14,305 nt of DNA. It comes from Rickettsiales bacterium (GTDB lineage: Bacteria > Pseudomonadota > Alphaproteobacteria > TMED109). Position numbers and translations under genes: made by a program. Location: assembly GCA_002720125.1 (NCBI GenBank), contig PBGQ01000051.1, positions 1 to 14,305 of the forward strand. The letters run 5' to 3'. A model generated the notes under the pieces. It worked only from the letters and a program-made list of their open reading frames with translations. It did no database searches and was not told where the DNA came from. This document shows positions 1 to 7,557 of this stretch, in pieces. Numbering within the stretch: position 1 is the first letter of the stretch; each line of letters begins with the position of its first letter.

Positions 1-368
<368 letters not shown>

Positions 369-396
369 GATCTTAAATTAAATTATCTCGCTGACC

Positions 397-446
397 CGAC
401 ACATATCACTAACAAAGCTTTTTAGCTTAAAGATTTATATGCGTCG
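397..446 (-). other. 16S rRNA leader processing stem
   Basis: On the transcribed (minus) strand, CGACGCATAT (446 to 437) can pair with ATATGTGTCG (406 to 397). This gives a ten-base-pair helix with one G-U pair about 30 bases upstream of the mature 16S end. A smaller inner hairpin (AAGCT...AGCTT) lies in the loop. Such a helix in the 16S leader usually pairs locally or with the 3' flank to present an RNase III site. The pairing is visible in the sequence; the processing role is inferred. Confidence 0.5.
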
Positions 447-490
447 TGTCGCTTATTAGCACCGTCGCCTATAAATCCCTTTTTAATATT

Positions 491-506
491 CAATTTTCAA
501 ACAGCA
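491..506 (-). promoter_or_regulatory. boxA antitermination element of the rRNA leader
   Basis: The minus strand reads TGCTGTTTGAAAATTG, a close match to the bacterial rRNA boxA (TGCTCTTTGAAAA in many species). It lies about 25-40 bases after the predicted transcription start and before the processing stem, the normal position for the NusB/NusE (S10) binding site that makes rRNA transcription resistant to Rho. One base differs from the common core (G for C at the fifth position). Confidence 0.65.
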
Positions 507-531
507 GTCAGAATAATCTGACAAGAATTAA

Positions 532-560
532 TCATTACACCTTCCTTCAATGGGTGTCAA
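532..560 (-). promoter_or_regulatory. rRNA operon promoter (sigma-70 type)
   Basis: On the minus strand a perfect TTGACA -35 (560 to 555) is followed by a -10 region in TGTAATGA (539 to 532). The spacer is 15 bases if TGTAAT is the -10 and 17 if TAATGA is. Transcription would start near 525, about 155 bases upstream of the mature 16S end, with boxA just inside the transcript. The -35 is convincing; the exact -10 is not. Confidence 0.6.
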
Positions 561-602
561 ACTAAAATTTGTAATGATGTAAAATTTTATTATATTGAAT
601 AT

Positions 603-1250
603 ATGGTAGGAAAAATATTAAAAACAACACAATTTAAAGATAGAGTACTTAATATTGAATTTAAAAATACAAAAAAATCGAATGCTCTAAGTTTGAGTAT
701 GCTAGATAGTTTAAATAAGTTACTTTTGAACAAAAAAAATATCAGCAATTATTCATGTATTATATTTAAAGGTTATAAAGAGGGTCCTTTTTGTTCTGGT
801 GCTGATTTACTTGATCTAAATCAAGATAAAAAAAAAAGTGTTATCAAATATCAAAAAAAACTGCAAACAGTATTAAAAAATCTCGTATCAATAAATATTC
901 CTAAAATATCTCTGATAAACTCTTATTGCTATGGAGCAGGTTTAATATTTGCATTACATACAGATATAACTATAGCTAATACAAAAGCAGAGTTTTGCAT
1001 CCCTGCAGTAAAATTAGGTATTAAATTACCGAAAGAACAAATAAGGTATTTGCATAAAAAAAATATTAATACCTTCTTTTTATCTGACATACTGTTAAGT
1101 GGTAGAAAATTTGGTGCTGCGGAAGCTTACAATTCAAAAATGCTAAGTATGACTATAAACGAAAAAAAATTTAAAACAAAATGCAATATTTATATTGATA
1201 ATCTGGTCAAGAATAAACTTCATTATATGAGTTATTATTTAAAAAACTGA
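603..1250 (+). CDS. Crotonase-fold (enoyl-CoA hydratase/isomerase-like) protein, divergent
   Basis: The 215-residue protein carries the crotonase signature: an FCSGADL oxyanion-hole loop (residues 63-69) and a second glycine loop, YGAGL (110-114), followed by a TDITIANTKAEF strand (120-131) equivalent to the CoA-binding core. It is about 40 residues shorter than a normal hydratase, the loss being mostly C-terminal helices. Aligned with rat mitochondrial hydratase, the two catalytic glutamates are replaced: Ile115 falls where Glu144 should be and Ala135 (in IPAV) where Glu164 should be. Water addition to enoyl-CoA is therefore unlikely. It could be an isomerase-, hydrolase- or decarboxylase-like relative, or a CoA-thioester-binding protein. 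No clear ribosome binding site precedes the ATG. It is divergent from the rRNA operon across a shared control region. Confidence 0.75.
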   Translation: MVGKILKTTQFKDRVLNIEFKNTKKSNALSLSMLDSLNKLLLNKKNISNYSCIIFKGYKEGPFCSGADLLDLNQDKKKSVIKYQKKLQTVLKNLVSINIPKISLINSYCYGAGLIFALHTDITIANTKAEFCIPAVKLGIKLPKEQIRYLHKKNINTFFLSDILLSGRKFGAAEAYNSKMLSMTINEKKFKTKCNIYIDNLVKNKLHYMSYYLKN

Positions 1251-1278
1251 TATAAATATATCATTAAAGAAGTTTTAA

Positions 1279-1308
1279 TTGATATATAATTATTATATGT
1301 AATATATT
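1279..1308 (+). promoter_or_regulatory. Possible promoter of the transporter operon
   Basis: TTGATA (1279-1284) and TATATT (1303-1308) are separated by 18 bases and each differs by one base from consensus. Transcription would start about ten bases before the ATG at 1324. A perfect TATAAT at 1315-1320 is also present but has no matching -35 and would put the start inside or at the gene. The region is nearly all A and T, so chance matches are common. Confidence 0.3.
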
Positions 1309-1323
1309 AAATGGTATAATATT

Positions 1324-2289
1324 ATGTTTCGTAGGATATTTTTAGGATTATTATTTTTTTTGATTATTTCTTGTAGCTTTACAAAAGAAATTAAAGTTGC
1401 AGTGCTAAAATTTGGTTCTGTAAATTGGGAATTGGATGTAATTTCACATCATAAACTTGACAAAAAGTATAATATTAATATTAAAAAACTAGTGATGACT
1501 AATAAAGATGCAGCTACAATTGCATTTCTATCTAAAACGGCAGATATATTTGTTACAGATTGGATATGGGTAAGCAAACAAAGAGCTAAAAAAAAACCAT
1601 TCACTTTCTTACCTTATTCTACAGCTGCCGGTGGATTGTTAGTAGAATCTAATAGTAAAATTAAAAGTATACGTGACTTAAAGGGAAAAAATGTTGGAAT
1701 TGCAGGTGGATCTTTAGATAAATCATGGCTATTTTTTAGAGCATACTGTATTAAAGAATATGAAAAAGATCCTTTAAAGTTTTTTAAAGCTTCTTTTGCA
1801 GCTCCGCCGCTTATAAATGGCTTAATTATTAATGGAGAATTAGAAGGCGCAATAAACTATTGGAACTATGCTGCTAGATTAGAGGCTAAAGGTTTCAGAA
1901 AGATTATAGATATTAAAGAAATTCTTCCTTACTTAGGAATTAATGGCGATTTGCCTCTAATTGGATACGTGTTTGATGAAAATTTTGAAAAAACTAACCC
2001 ACAAATTATTGATAACTTTATACAAGCATCTTTAGAAGCAAGAATGATACTCAAAAGTTCAGATGCAGAATGGACAAGAATACAGAGTCTAACAGGAGCA
2101 AAAGAACCAAAAATGCTAAAAAAAGTTAGAGATAGTTTTAGAAATGGTATTCCTAAGAATAATTTCACTGAAATGAAAAAAAATATCGAAAAAGCCTATT
2201 CTGTTCTTGCAGAAATAGGTGGGAAAAAACTTGTTGGTAAAAGCAAAGAACTTGAAAAAGGAACCCTTTGGACCAAGCAGATAAGGTAA
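1324..2289 (+). CDS. NitT/TauT-family ABC transporter substrate-binding protein
   Basis: This 321-residue exported protein begins with a basic, hydrophobic leader ending in IISC (Cys17), a plausible lipobox, so it may be a membrane-anchored lipoprotein; SPase I cleavage just after is the alternative. The mature part follows the NMT1/SsuA-like type II binding-protein pattern: an EIKVAVLKFGSVNWEL first strand, a TADIFVTDWIWV segment (about 72-83), AGGLLVESNS, then RDLKGKNVGIAGG (about 117-129), the loop that usually contacts ligand oxyanions, and a C-terminal half with GAINYWNYAARLEAKG. The WELD, DWIW and SLDKSWLFFRAY features resemble binding proteins I recall next to PQQ-dehydrogenase clusters in methylotrophic alphaproteobacteria. 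The ligand is unknown; nitrate, taurine or a sulfonate cannot be assigned. It is the first gene of the operon, five bases before the permease gene. Confidence 0.85.
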   Translation: MFRRIFLGLLFFLIISCSFTKEIKVAVLKFGSVNWELDVISHHKLDKKYNINIKKLVMTNKDAATIAFLSKTADIFVTDWIWVSKQRAKKKPFTFLPYSTAAGGLLVESNSKIKSIRDLKGKNVGIAGGSLDKSWLFFRAYCIKEYEKDPLKFFKASFAAPPLINGLIINGELEGAINYWNYAARLEAKGFRKIIDIKEILPYLGINGDLPLIGYVFDENFEKTNPQIIDNFIQASLEARMILKSSDAEWTRIQSLTGAKEPKMLKKVRDSFRNGIPKNNFTEMKKNIEKAYSVLAEIGGKKLVGKSKELEKGTLWTKQIR

Positions 2290-2294
2290 ATATT

Positions 2295-3044
2295 ATGAAG
2301 AAAATTAATTTGTTATCAGTTAAACTTTTCTCTTTTATACTTCTAATGTTGTTATGGGAAATAATAGCCTTGTATCTGAATGTAAATACATTTCCCTCGA
2401 TGACTGAAATTTTAACAACTCTCACTACTGAGATAAAAGATGGTGAAATTTTTCACCATTTATTTGTCACTTTATATAGAGTTTTTGTGTCATTTTTTTT
2501 AGCTATGCTAATTGGAACGATAATTGGTATTATTATGGGTAATAACAAAAGAGTAGATAATATCTTAGATGGCTGGAATATCCTTTTCTTGAATATACCA
2601 GCATTAGTAATAATCATATTATCCTATGTGTGGTTTGGACTTACAGAAATAGCAGCTATTATTGCCGTTAGTCTTAATAAAATACCAAATGTTATTGTGA
2701 CTATTAGAGAGGGTGCTAGAACTATAGATAGGAATATTCTTGAGATTGCATATGTATATAAGATTCATAATATAAGAAAATTTTTCTCATTTTATTTACC
2801 TCAATTATATCCCTATATTATAGCTGCAGCGAGAGGTGGAATAGCTCTGATATGGAAAATAGTTTTAGTAGTGGAGCTTTTGGGAAGAAGTAACGGAATA
2901 GGCTTTAAACTTCATGAATTTTTCCAGTTTTTTGATATTGCCTCCATACTAGCTTATACTTTTGCTTTTGTTTTAGTAATGTTGTTTATAGAAAATTTTT
3001 TATTTCAACCTTTTGACAATAAGCTAAATAAATGGAGATTTTGA
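2295..3044 (+). CDS. NitT/TauT-family ABC transporter permease
   Basis: An integral inner-membrane protein of 249 residues and the BPD_transp_1 fold, with about six hydrophobic segments. Landmarks are the N-terminal helix, an FPSMTEIL motif typical of SsuC/TauC permeases (PSP.ev), FLAMLIGTIIGIIMG in the second membrane region, and the EAA-like coupling loop around EIAYVYKIHNIRKFFSFYLP (about residues 147-166) that docks on the ATPase. The start at 2295 is preferred over an upstream in-frame ATG at 2268, because the latter would begin inside the binding-protein gene and add nine non-hydrophobic residues, while 2295 has AAGG about eight bases ahead. It shares a TGATG stop/start junction with the next gene, indicating translational coupling. 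Confidence 0.88.
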   Translation: MKKINLLSVKLFSFILLMLLWEIIALYLNVNTFPSMTEILTTLTTEIKDGEIFHHLFVTLYRVFVSFFLAMLIGTIIGIIMGNNKRVDNILDGWNILFLNIPALVIIILSYVWFGLTEIAAIIAVSLNKIPNVIVTIREGARTIDRNILEIAYVYKIHNIRKFFSFYLPQLYPYIIAAARGGIALIWKIVLVVELLGRSNGIGFKLHEFFQFFDIASILAYTFAFVLVMLFIENFLFQPFDNKLNKWRF

Positions 3045-3802
3045 TGTCTACGAACATTACAATTGATATAAAAAATAAGACTTTTAAAGATTTAAATAAA
3101 ATAAATCCTGACTATACAGCAATAAAAAACCTATTTCTTGAAATACCTAAAGCTGAATTTTGTTCAATAGTTGGGCCTTCTGGATGTGGTAAAACTACAC
3201 TTTTAAATATTATTTCCGGTTTAGATAAAGCTGTTGAAGGAAGTGTTACATTTGAAGCAAAAAAAACACTAAAAGATATAAGACTAGCTTATATGTTTCA
3301 AACTCCAAGATTGCTACCTTGGTTAAATGTATTAGAAAATGTTGATATAGTACTAAATAAAGAACAAAGGAAAAATAATAGGGCAGAAGAAATATTATAT
3401 ATAATGGGATTAGAAAAATTTCTTTTATATTATCCAAAAAAATTATCAGGTGGTATGCAAAGGAGAGTAGCTTTAGCTAGGTCTTTTGCTAGTGAACCTG
3501 AACTTTTTATTTTAGATGAACCATTTGTATCACTAGATGAACCTGCTGCTAACCTCCTAAGGAATATGCTTCTTAACTTGTGGACTAAAGAGCCTACAAC
3601 AATACTTTTTATTACTCATGATCTTAAGGAGGCTATATATCTTTCTGATAGAATAGTTTTTCTATCTAAAACGCCGACAAAAGTCCTTACTGAAAAAAAA
3701 ATTCAACTTAGAAGACCAAGAAGTTTTGATTCAATTGAAATAGAAAATATTAAAAAAGAAATTTTCTCTAAGCACAATTCTATCTTAGAAGGTATTATTT
3801 AA
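3044..3802 (+). CDS. NitT/TauT-family ABC transporter ATP-binding protein
   Basis: A 252-residue ABC ATPase with all core motifs: Walker A GPSGCGKT (44-51), Q-loop in YMFQTPRLLPW (Gln86), signature LSGGMQRR (134-141), Walker B LFILDEPF (154-161) and switch histidine in FITHDLKEA. The TPRLLPWLNVLENV sequence is typical of the SsuB/TauB/NrtD branch, agreeing with the permease and binding protein before it. The ATG at 3044 overlaps the permease stop and has GGAG (3035-3038 region) in front. The in-frame ATG at 3032 would place translation start inside the permease end without such a site, so it is not used. Together with the two genes upstream it makes a complete importer. Confidence 0.92.
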   Translation: MSTNITIDIKNKTFKDLNKINPDYTAIKNLFLEIPKAEFCSIVGPSGCGKTTLLNIISGLDKAVEGSVTFEAKKTLKDIRLAYMFQTPRLLPWLNVLENVDIVLNKEQRKNNRAEEILYIMGLEKFLLYYPKKLSGGMQRRVALARSFASEPELFILDEPFVSLDEPAANLLRNMLLNLWTKEPTTILFITHDLKEAIYLSDRIVFLSKTPTKVLTEKKIQLRRPRSFDSIEIENIKKEIFSKHNSILEGII

Positions 3803-3805
3803 ATT

Positions 3806-4552
3806 ATGGGCAATGCAAGCAAAGTGCTAGAAATAAAAAATATTAAAAAAAAATACAATAATTTTATTGCATTAAAGAATATTAACTTTGAAATTAATAC
3901 TGGTGAATTGGTAGTTCTATTAGGTCCTAATGGAGCAGGAAAATCAACATTGTTCTCTATCATTGCAGGTCTAATAATTCCAGATAACGGAAAATGTTTG
4001 ATTAATGGAAATGATATTTCTAATAAAACGGTTTTAGCTCTTAAGAAATTAGGAATTGTTTTTCAACAATCTACTATAGATATGGAACTTACAGTTACTG
4101 AAAATCTTTTTTTCCACTCCAGACTACATGGTCTAGATAAGAAATTAACAAAAAATATAATAGAAAGAGAATTAGAAACTTTTAATTTGATGGATAAAGT
4201 CAAAACCAAAGTGAGGTTCTTATCTGGTGGAGAAAGAAGAAAAGTTGAACTTATAAGGTCTCTCTTGCATAAACCAAAAATGCTTCTCATGGACGAACCA
4301 ACGGTAGGGTTAGATCCTAGTAGTAGAAAAGAGTTATTATTAAAAATCCATAATTTAAAAACGAAAGAAAATTTAGCTGTACTGTGGACGACACATTTAG
4401 TAGACGAAGCAGAGAAAGCTGATAAAATTATAATATTAAATAAGGGGTCTATTTCGGAAATGGGCACACCTAAAGATATTATAAGAAAAGCAAAAAGTAA
4501 TAATTTGAGTAAAGCTTTTTTTGAATTAACAGATGGAAAGGATAATAGATGA
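3806..4552 (+). CDS. pedB: ABC transporter ATP-binding protein, PQQ-dependent alcohol dehydrogenase-associated (PedB-like)
   Basis: A 248-residue ATPase of the drug/polysaccharide-export (CcmA/DrrA) branch. It shows Walker A GPNGAGKST (40-48), a Q-loop around VFQQ (85-88), signature LSGGERRK (139-146), Walker B LLMDEPT (160-166), the D-loop GLDP and a switch histidine in WTTH (197). It begins three bases after the previous ATPase gene and ends in an ATGA overlap with the beta-propeller gene. The order ATPase, propeller, binding protein, ABC-2 permease is that of the PQQ-linked ABC set known in proteobacteria, named PedA1A2BC in Pseudomonas putida. The general ATPase call is certain; the Ped assignment rests on this neighbourhood and the distinctive downstream partners. 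Confidence 0.88.
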   Translation: MGNASKVLEIKNIKKKYNNFIALKNINFEINTGELVVLLGPNGAGKSTLFSIIAGLIIPDNGKCLINGNDISNKTVLALKKLGIVFQQSTIDMELTVTENLFFHSRLHGLDKKLTKNIIERELETFNLMDKVKTKVRFLSGGERRKVELIRSLLHKPKMLLMDEPTVGLDPSSRKELLLKIHNLKTKENLAVLWTTHLVDEAEKADKIIILNKGSISEMGTPKDIIRKAKSNNLSKAFFELTDGKDNR

Positions 4553-5529
4553 TTTTTTTAAAAAAAAAAATTATGGGGATAATAATTTTCTTATTTTTTT
4601 TAAACTCAGGTAATAATTTTGCAAAATATATATTTGTAAGTAATGAAAATAGTGACTCAGTTACAGTTTTAGACCTTGAAAGCAAGAACTTCTTAAAGGC
4701 TATAAAAACAGGTGGAAGACCCCGGGATATGAAATTTAATAATGACAGGACCATATTATATATTGTGGTAAGTGAAGAAGATCATATTGCTGTTTTAGAT
4801 GTTACCAAATTAGAAATAGTTGACTACATAGAAACAGGCGAGGATCCAGAAATTTTTGATATAGACTCGACTGGTAAAACTATAGCAGTTTCAAATGAAG
4901 ACGATAACGAGTTAACCTTAATTGATATAGATTCAAAAAAAATTATAAAAACTATTGAGGATGTTGGAGTTGAACCGGAGGGCGTTAATTTTTCACCTAA
5001 TGATGAATTCGTATATGTTACCTCGGAGGGCACCAATTCAGTAATTATTGTTGATCCTTGGAAGCAGGAAATTATCAATGAAATTTTAGTTGGGAATAGA
5101 CCAAGAAGAGGTTTATTTGTTAATAATGGAAAAGAGTATTGGGTAAGCAACGAACTGAGTGGAAATGTGTCAATCATAGATACAAAGGACCAGCTAATTA
5201 TAAAAAATATAGAATTTAAAGTAAAAGGAATAAGAAAACAAAATATTACACCTGTAGACTTTGCTTATGATAAAAAAAGAGGCTTAGTTTTTGTGACACT
5301 TGGAAGTGCTAATCATGTAGCTGTTGTTGATGCTATAACGCATAAGGTGCAAACGAATATTTTAGCAGGTTCAAGAGTTTGGGGAGCAGACATAAATTTT
5401 AATAAATCGGAATTAATTGTCACTAACGGAAATAGTGATGATATATCCATTATAGATATCAATAAGTCTATCTCTAAATCTGCAATACCTGTAGGTAAAA
5501 CACCGCACACTGTTAGAGTACTAAACTAG
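4549..5529 (+). CDS. pedA2: YVTN beta-propeller protein, PQQ-dependent catabolism-associated (PedA2-like)
   Basis: A periplasmic protein of 326 residues with an N-terminal signal peptide (basic KKK then a hydrophobic stretch to about residue 25). The rest consists of about seven YncE/YVTN-type repeats of roughly 42 residues. Recurrent features are a YIFVSN or FVYVTSE strand, an SVTVLDLES or SVIIVDPWK turn, and a G.RPR or GVEPEG link (for example residues 55-59, 97-101, 139-145, 182-187). These fold as a closed propeller. Several acidic loops (SEEDH, SNEDDNE, EDPEIFDID) could bind metal, but that is only a possibility. The first codons lie over a T7/A11 homopolymer. The ATG overlaps the preceding stop (ATGA); a second ATG at 4573 would lose the basic end of the signal peptide. 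Confidence 0.88.
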   Translation: MIFLKKKIMGIIIFLFFLNSGNNFAKYIFVSNENSDSVTVLDLESKNFLKAIKTGGRPRDMKFNNDRTILYIVVSEEDHIAVLDVTKLEIVDYIETGEDPEIFDIDSTGKTIAVSNEDDNELTLIDIDSKKIIKTIEDVGVEPEGVNFSPNDEFVYVTSEGTNSVIIVDPWKQEIINEILVGNRPRRGLFVNNGKEYWVSNELSGNVSIIDTKDQLIIKNIEFKVKGIRKQNITPVDFAYDKKRGLVFVTLGSANHVAVVDAITHKVQTNILAGSRVWGADINFNKSELIVTNGNSDDISIIDINKSISKSAIPVGKTPHTVRVLN

Positions 5530-6714
5530 ATGAGGAATTTTTCACTTATATTCTTTTTCATACTTTTAGCTGTCAAGGTGCAAAGTAAAAACTTGCAGAG
5601 TTACAATATTTTATTTGTTGATCTTAAAAATGATATTAGATATACAGAGTGGGGTTTGCATCCTGTAGATATAAGGTCAAAGATTAAGAAAGAAAAAAGG
5701 GCAGTTGCAGGAGCAAAATTAGCAATTAGTGAGGCAAAAAAATTAGAGAGACTCACAAAGACTAGTTTTACTCTTGAATACATCTCAATAAATAAAATAT
5801 CAGAACTGGAAAATATTTTGATTAATAAAAAATATATGCCCTACAATTCAATATTACTTGATTTAAGTGAGAAATATATATCTAAAATAAAAGATTATAT
5901 CAAGAGGAACGAAGATATTATTTTTTTTAATGTATCTGAACCAGACAACAATCTAAGGACTGATTTTTGTTTAAATAATTTTTTTAGCTCGTATCCTAGC
6001 AATCAAATGCTTACAGATTCTACTGTACAATATTTAATAGAAAAAAAATGGAAGAAGACTCTTATACTTACTGGTCCATTAAGACAAGATAAAAAATTAA
6101 GTAAATCCTTTAAAACATCCGCAAATAAATTTGGACTAAAAGTTACAGGTGAAAATTTTTTTGTTAATAGCAATGATCCTAGAGTAAGGGATAAGAATAA
6201 TTTATCCTTTCTAACTAAGGGTAAAAGATATGATAGTATTTTTATATCAGATACTGAAGGTGAGTTCGCTCTAAGCGTTCCCAATGCATCTGTTAAATCT
6301 ACTGTAGTAACGGGTTCTTCAGGATTACAGCCCAAGGCATGGCATTGGTCTTATTTAAGACATGGAGCTCCTCAATTAAATGGGCGTTTTGAGAGATTAT
6401 CTAATAGGAGAATGGAAAGTAAAGATTGGGCAGCTTGGGCAGCAATAAGATCTTTAGTAGAAGCTGTTGTCAGAACAAAAAAAATAGAATCGAACGAAAT
6501 TATTAATTTTTTATTTAGTGATAATTTTAAATTAGACGGATCTAAAGGAATAGGATTAAATTATAGAACTAAGACCAATCAGTTGAGACAACCGATACTA
6601 TTAATCTCGGGAAATAATTGGGTAACTAGTAAGGTACCTTTAGAAAGTTTTAAGAATAGGGAAAATGATCTAGATACTATTGGTTTATCATCAGAGAATT
6701 TAACTTGTAATTAG
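5530..6714 (+). CDS. pedA1: Periplasmic binding protein, PQQ-dependent alcohol dehydrogenase system (PedA1-like)
   Basis: A 394-residue exported protein with a signal peptide ending near residue 19, related to the type I (leucine/branched-chain-like) periplasmic binding fold. Recognisable family blocks are TEWGLHPVDIRS (39-50), a central SNQMLTDSTVQYLIEKKW (157-174), VVTGSSGLQPKAWHW (259-273), FERLSNRRMESKDWAAW (287-303), FKLDGSKG (333-340), QLRQP (351-355) and LDTIGL (381-386). Cys147 and Cys393 are the only two cysteines of the mature protein and may form a disulfide. It starts directly after the propeller stop codon without a gap. A binding protein paired with an ABC-2 exporter-type permease is unusual, so ligand and direction of transport are open. 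Confidence 0.85.
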   Translation: MRNFSLIFFFILLAVKVQSKNLQSYNILFVDLKNDIRYTEWGLHPVDIRSKIKKEKRAVAGAKLAISEAKKLERLTKTSFTLEYISINKISELENILINKKYMPYNSILLDLSEKYISKIKDYIKRNEDIIFFNVSEPDNNLRTDFCLNNFFSSYPSNQMLTDSTVQYLIEKKWKKTLILTGPLRQDKKLSKSFKTSANKFGLKVTGENFFVNSNDPRVRDKNNLSFLTKGKRYDSIFISDTEGEFALSVPNASVKSTVVTGSSGLQPKAWHWSYLRHGAPQLNGRFERLSNRRMESKDWAAWAAIRSLVEAVVRTKKIESNEIINFLFSDNFKLDGSKGIGLNYRTKTNQLRQPILLISGNNWVTSKVPLESFKNRENDLDTIGLSSENLTCN

Positions 6715-6722
6715 GAGATTTT

Positions 6723-7550
6723 ATGCCAATCAATCATTACTTTTCTGCTTTAGCTGGTCTTGTCATAAGAGAAGTCAAAAAATTCTCAAAACAAAAGGGA
6801 CGTCTTTTTTCTTCAATTGTCAGGCCCGCATTATGGTTATTTGTTTTTGCTGCTGGAGTAGGTTCAGCAAAAGGAATAGATCCAGGACTTTTAAATTTTT
6901 ACCCAACACAAAATATAAACTATTTTGAATATATTACTCCCGGTCTATTAGGAATGGTTTTACTTTTTAGTGGAATGCAGTCATCTCTATCTATGGTATA
7001 TGATAGAGAAATGGGAGTAATGAAAATATTACTCACGACTCCTTTACCTAGATGGTTTATATTATTTTCTAAACTTTTAGCTGGAACTATATTATCTGTT
7101 ATTCAGGCTTATTGTTTTTTAATAATTTGTTTACCAATTATTAATATAAATACACCTTACTTAACAGAAATTCATGGCTGGCTTTTAGCTTTTCCATTTA
7201 TTATATTATTTGGTATGATGCTAGGAGCATTAGGTCTATTATTATCAGTATATATTAAACAACTGGAAAATTTTGCGGGGACTATGAATTTTGTAATATT
7301 TCCTATGTTTTTTATATCATCAGCTCTATATCCTTTATGGAGATTAATAGATAATGATGCAATTTTAGTTTGGTACTTAGCAAAAATAAATCCCTTTACC
7401 TATGGAGTAGAAATGATTAGAGCAGCTAGTTTAGGAAAGTTTTATTTACAAGGTTTTTCTATTACATTGCTATGTACAATTATATTTATGCTGTTTGCAA
7501 TAAAAGGATATGACCCACAAAATGGAATAATTAAGAAAAAAGGGTCTTAA
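6723..7550 (+). CDS. pedC: ABC-2 type permease, alcohol/PQQ-associated ABC transporter (PedC-like)
   Basis: A 275-residue membrane protein of the ABC-2 (NodJ/DrrB-like) family with about six hydrophobic segments. The marker is the cytoplasmic loop REMGVMKILLTTPLPRW (95-111) followed by a SKLLAG helix, the ABC-2 coupling region. Other typical parts are RPALWLFVFAAGVG (34-47), YITPGLLGMVLLFSGMQSS and the C-terminal INPFTYGVEMIRAA (222-235). The start has the best ribosome binding site of the operon, AGGAG at 6713-6717, five bases before the ATG and overlapping the previous stop. It presumably forms a dimer with the PedB-like ATPase. Confidence 0.9.
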   Translation: MPINHYFSALAGLVIREVKKFSKQKGRLFSSIVRPALWLFVFAAGVGSAKGIDPGLLNFYPTQNINYFEYITPGLLGMVLLFSGMQSSLSMVYDREMGVMKILLTTPLPRWFILFSKLLAGTILSVIQAYCFLIICLPIININTPYLTEIHGWLLAFPFIILFGMMLGALGLLLSVYIKQLENFAGTMNFVIFPMFFISSALYPLWRLIDNDAILVWYLAKINPFTYGVEMIRAASLGKFYLQGFSITLLCTIIFMLFAIKGYDPQNGIIKKKGS

Positions 7551-7557
7551 CTTTAAA

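Noticed and set aside
2165..2425. An 86-codon minus-strand frame across the binding protein/permease junction
   Set aside because: It opposes two coupled operon genes and shows no domain or membrane pattern beyond chance.
4063..4467. A 134-codon minus-strand frame within the PedB-like ATPase gene
   Set aside because: It mirrors conserved ATPase motifs on the other strand and has no signal of its own; the AT-poor stop content explains its length.
6003..6335. A 110-codon minus-strand frame within the PedA1-like gene
   Set aside because: Antisense shadow of a strongly supported coding gene, with no upstream ribosome site or neighbours on that strand.
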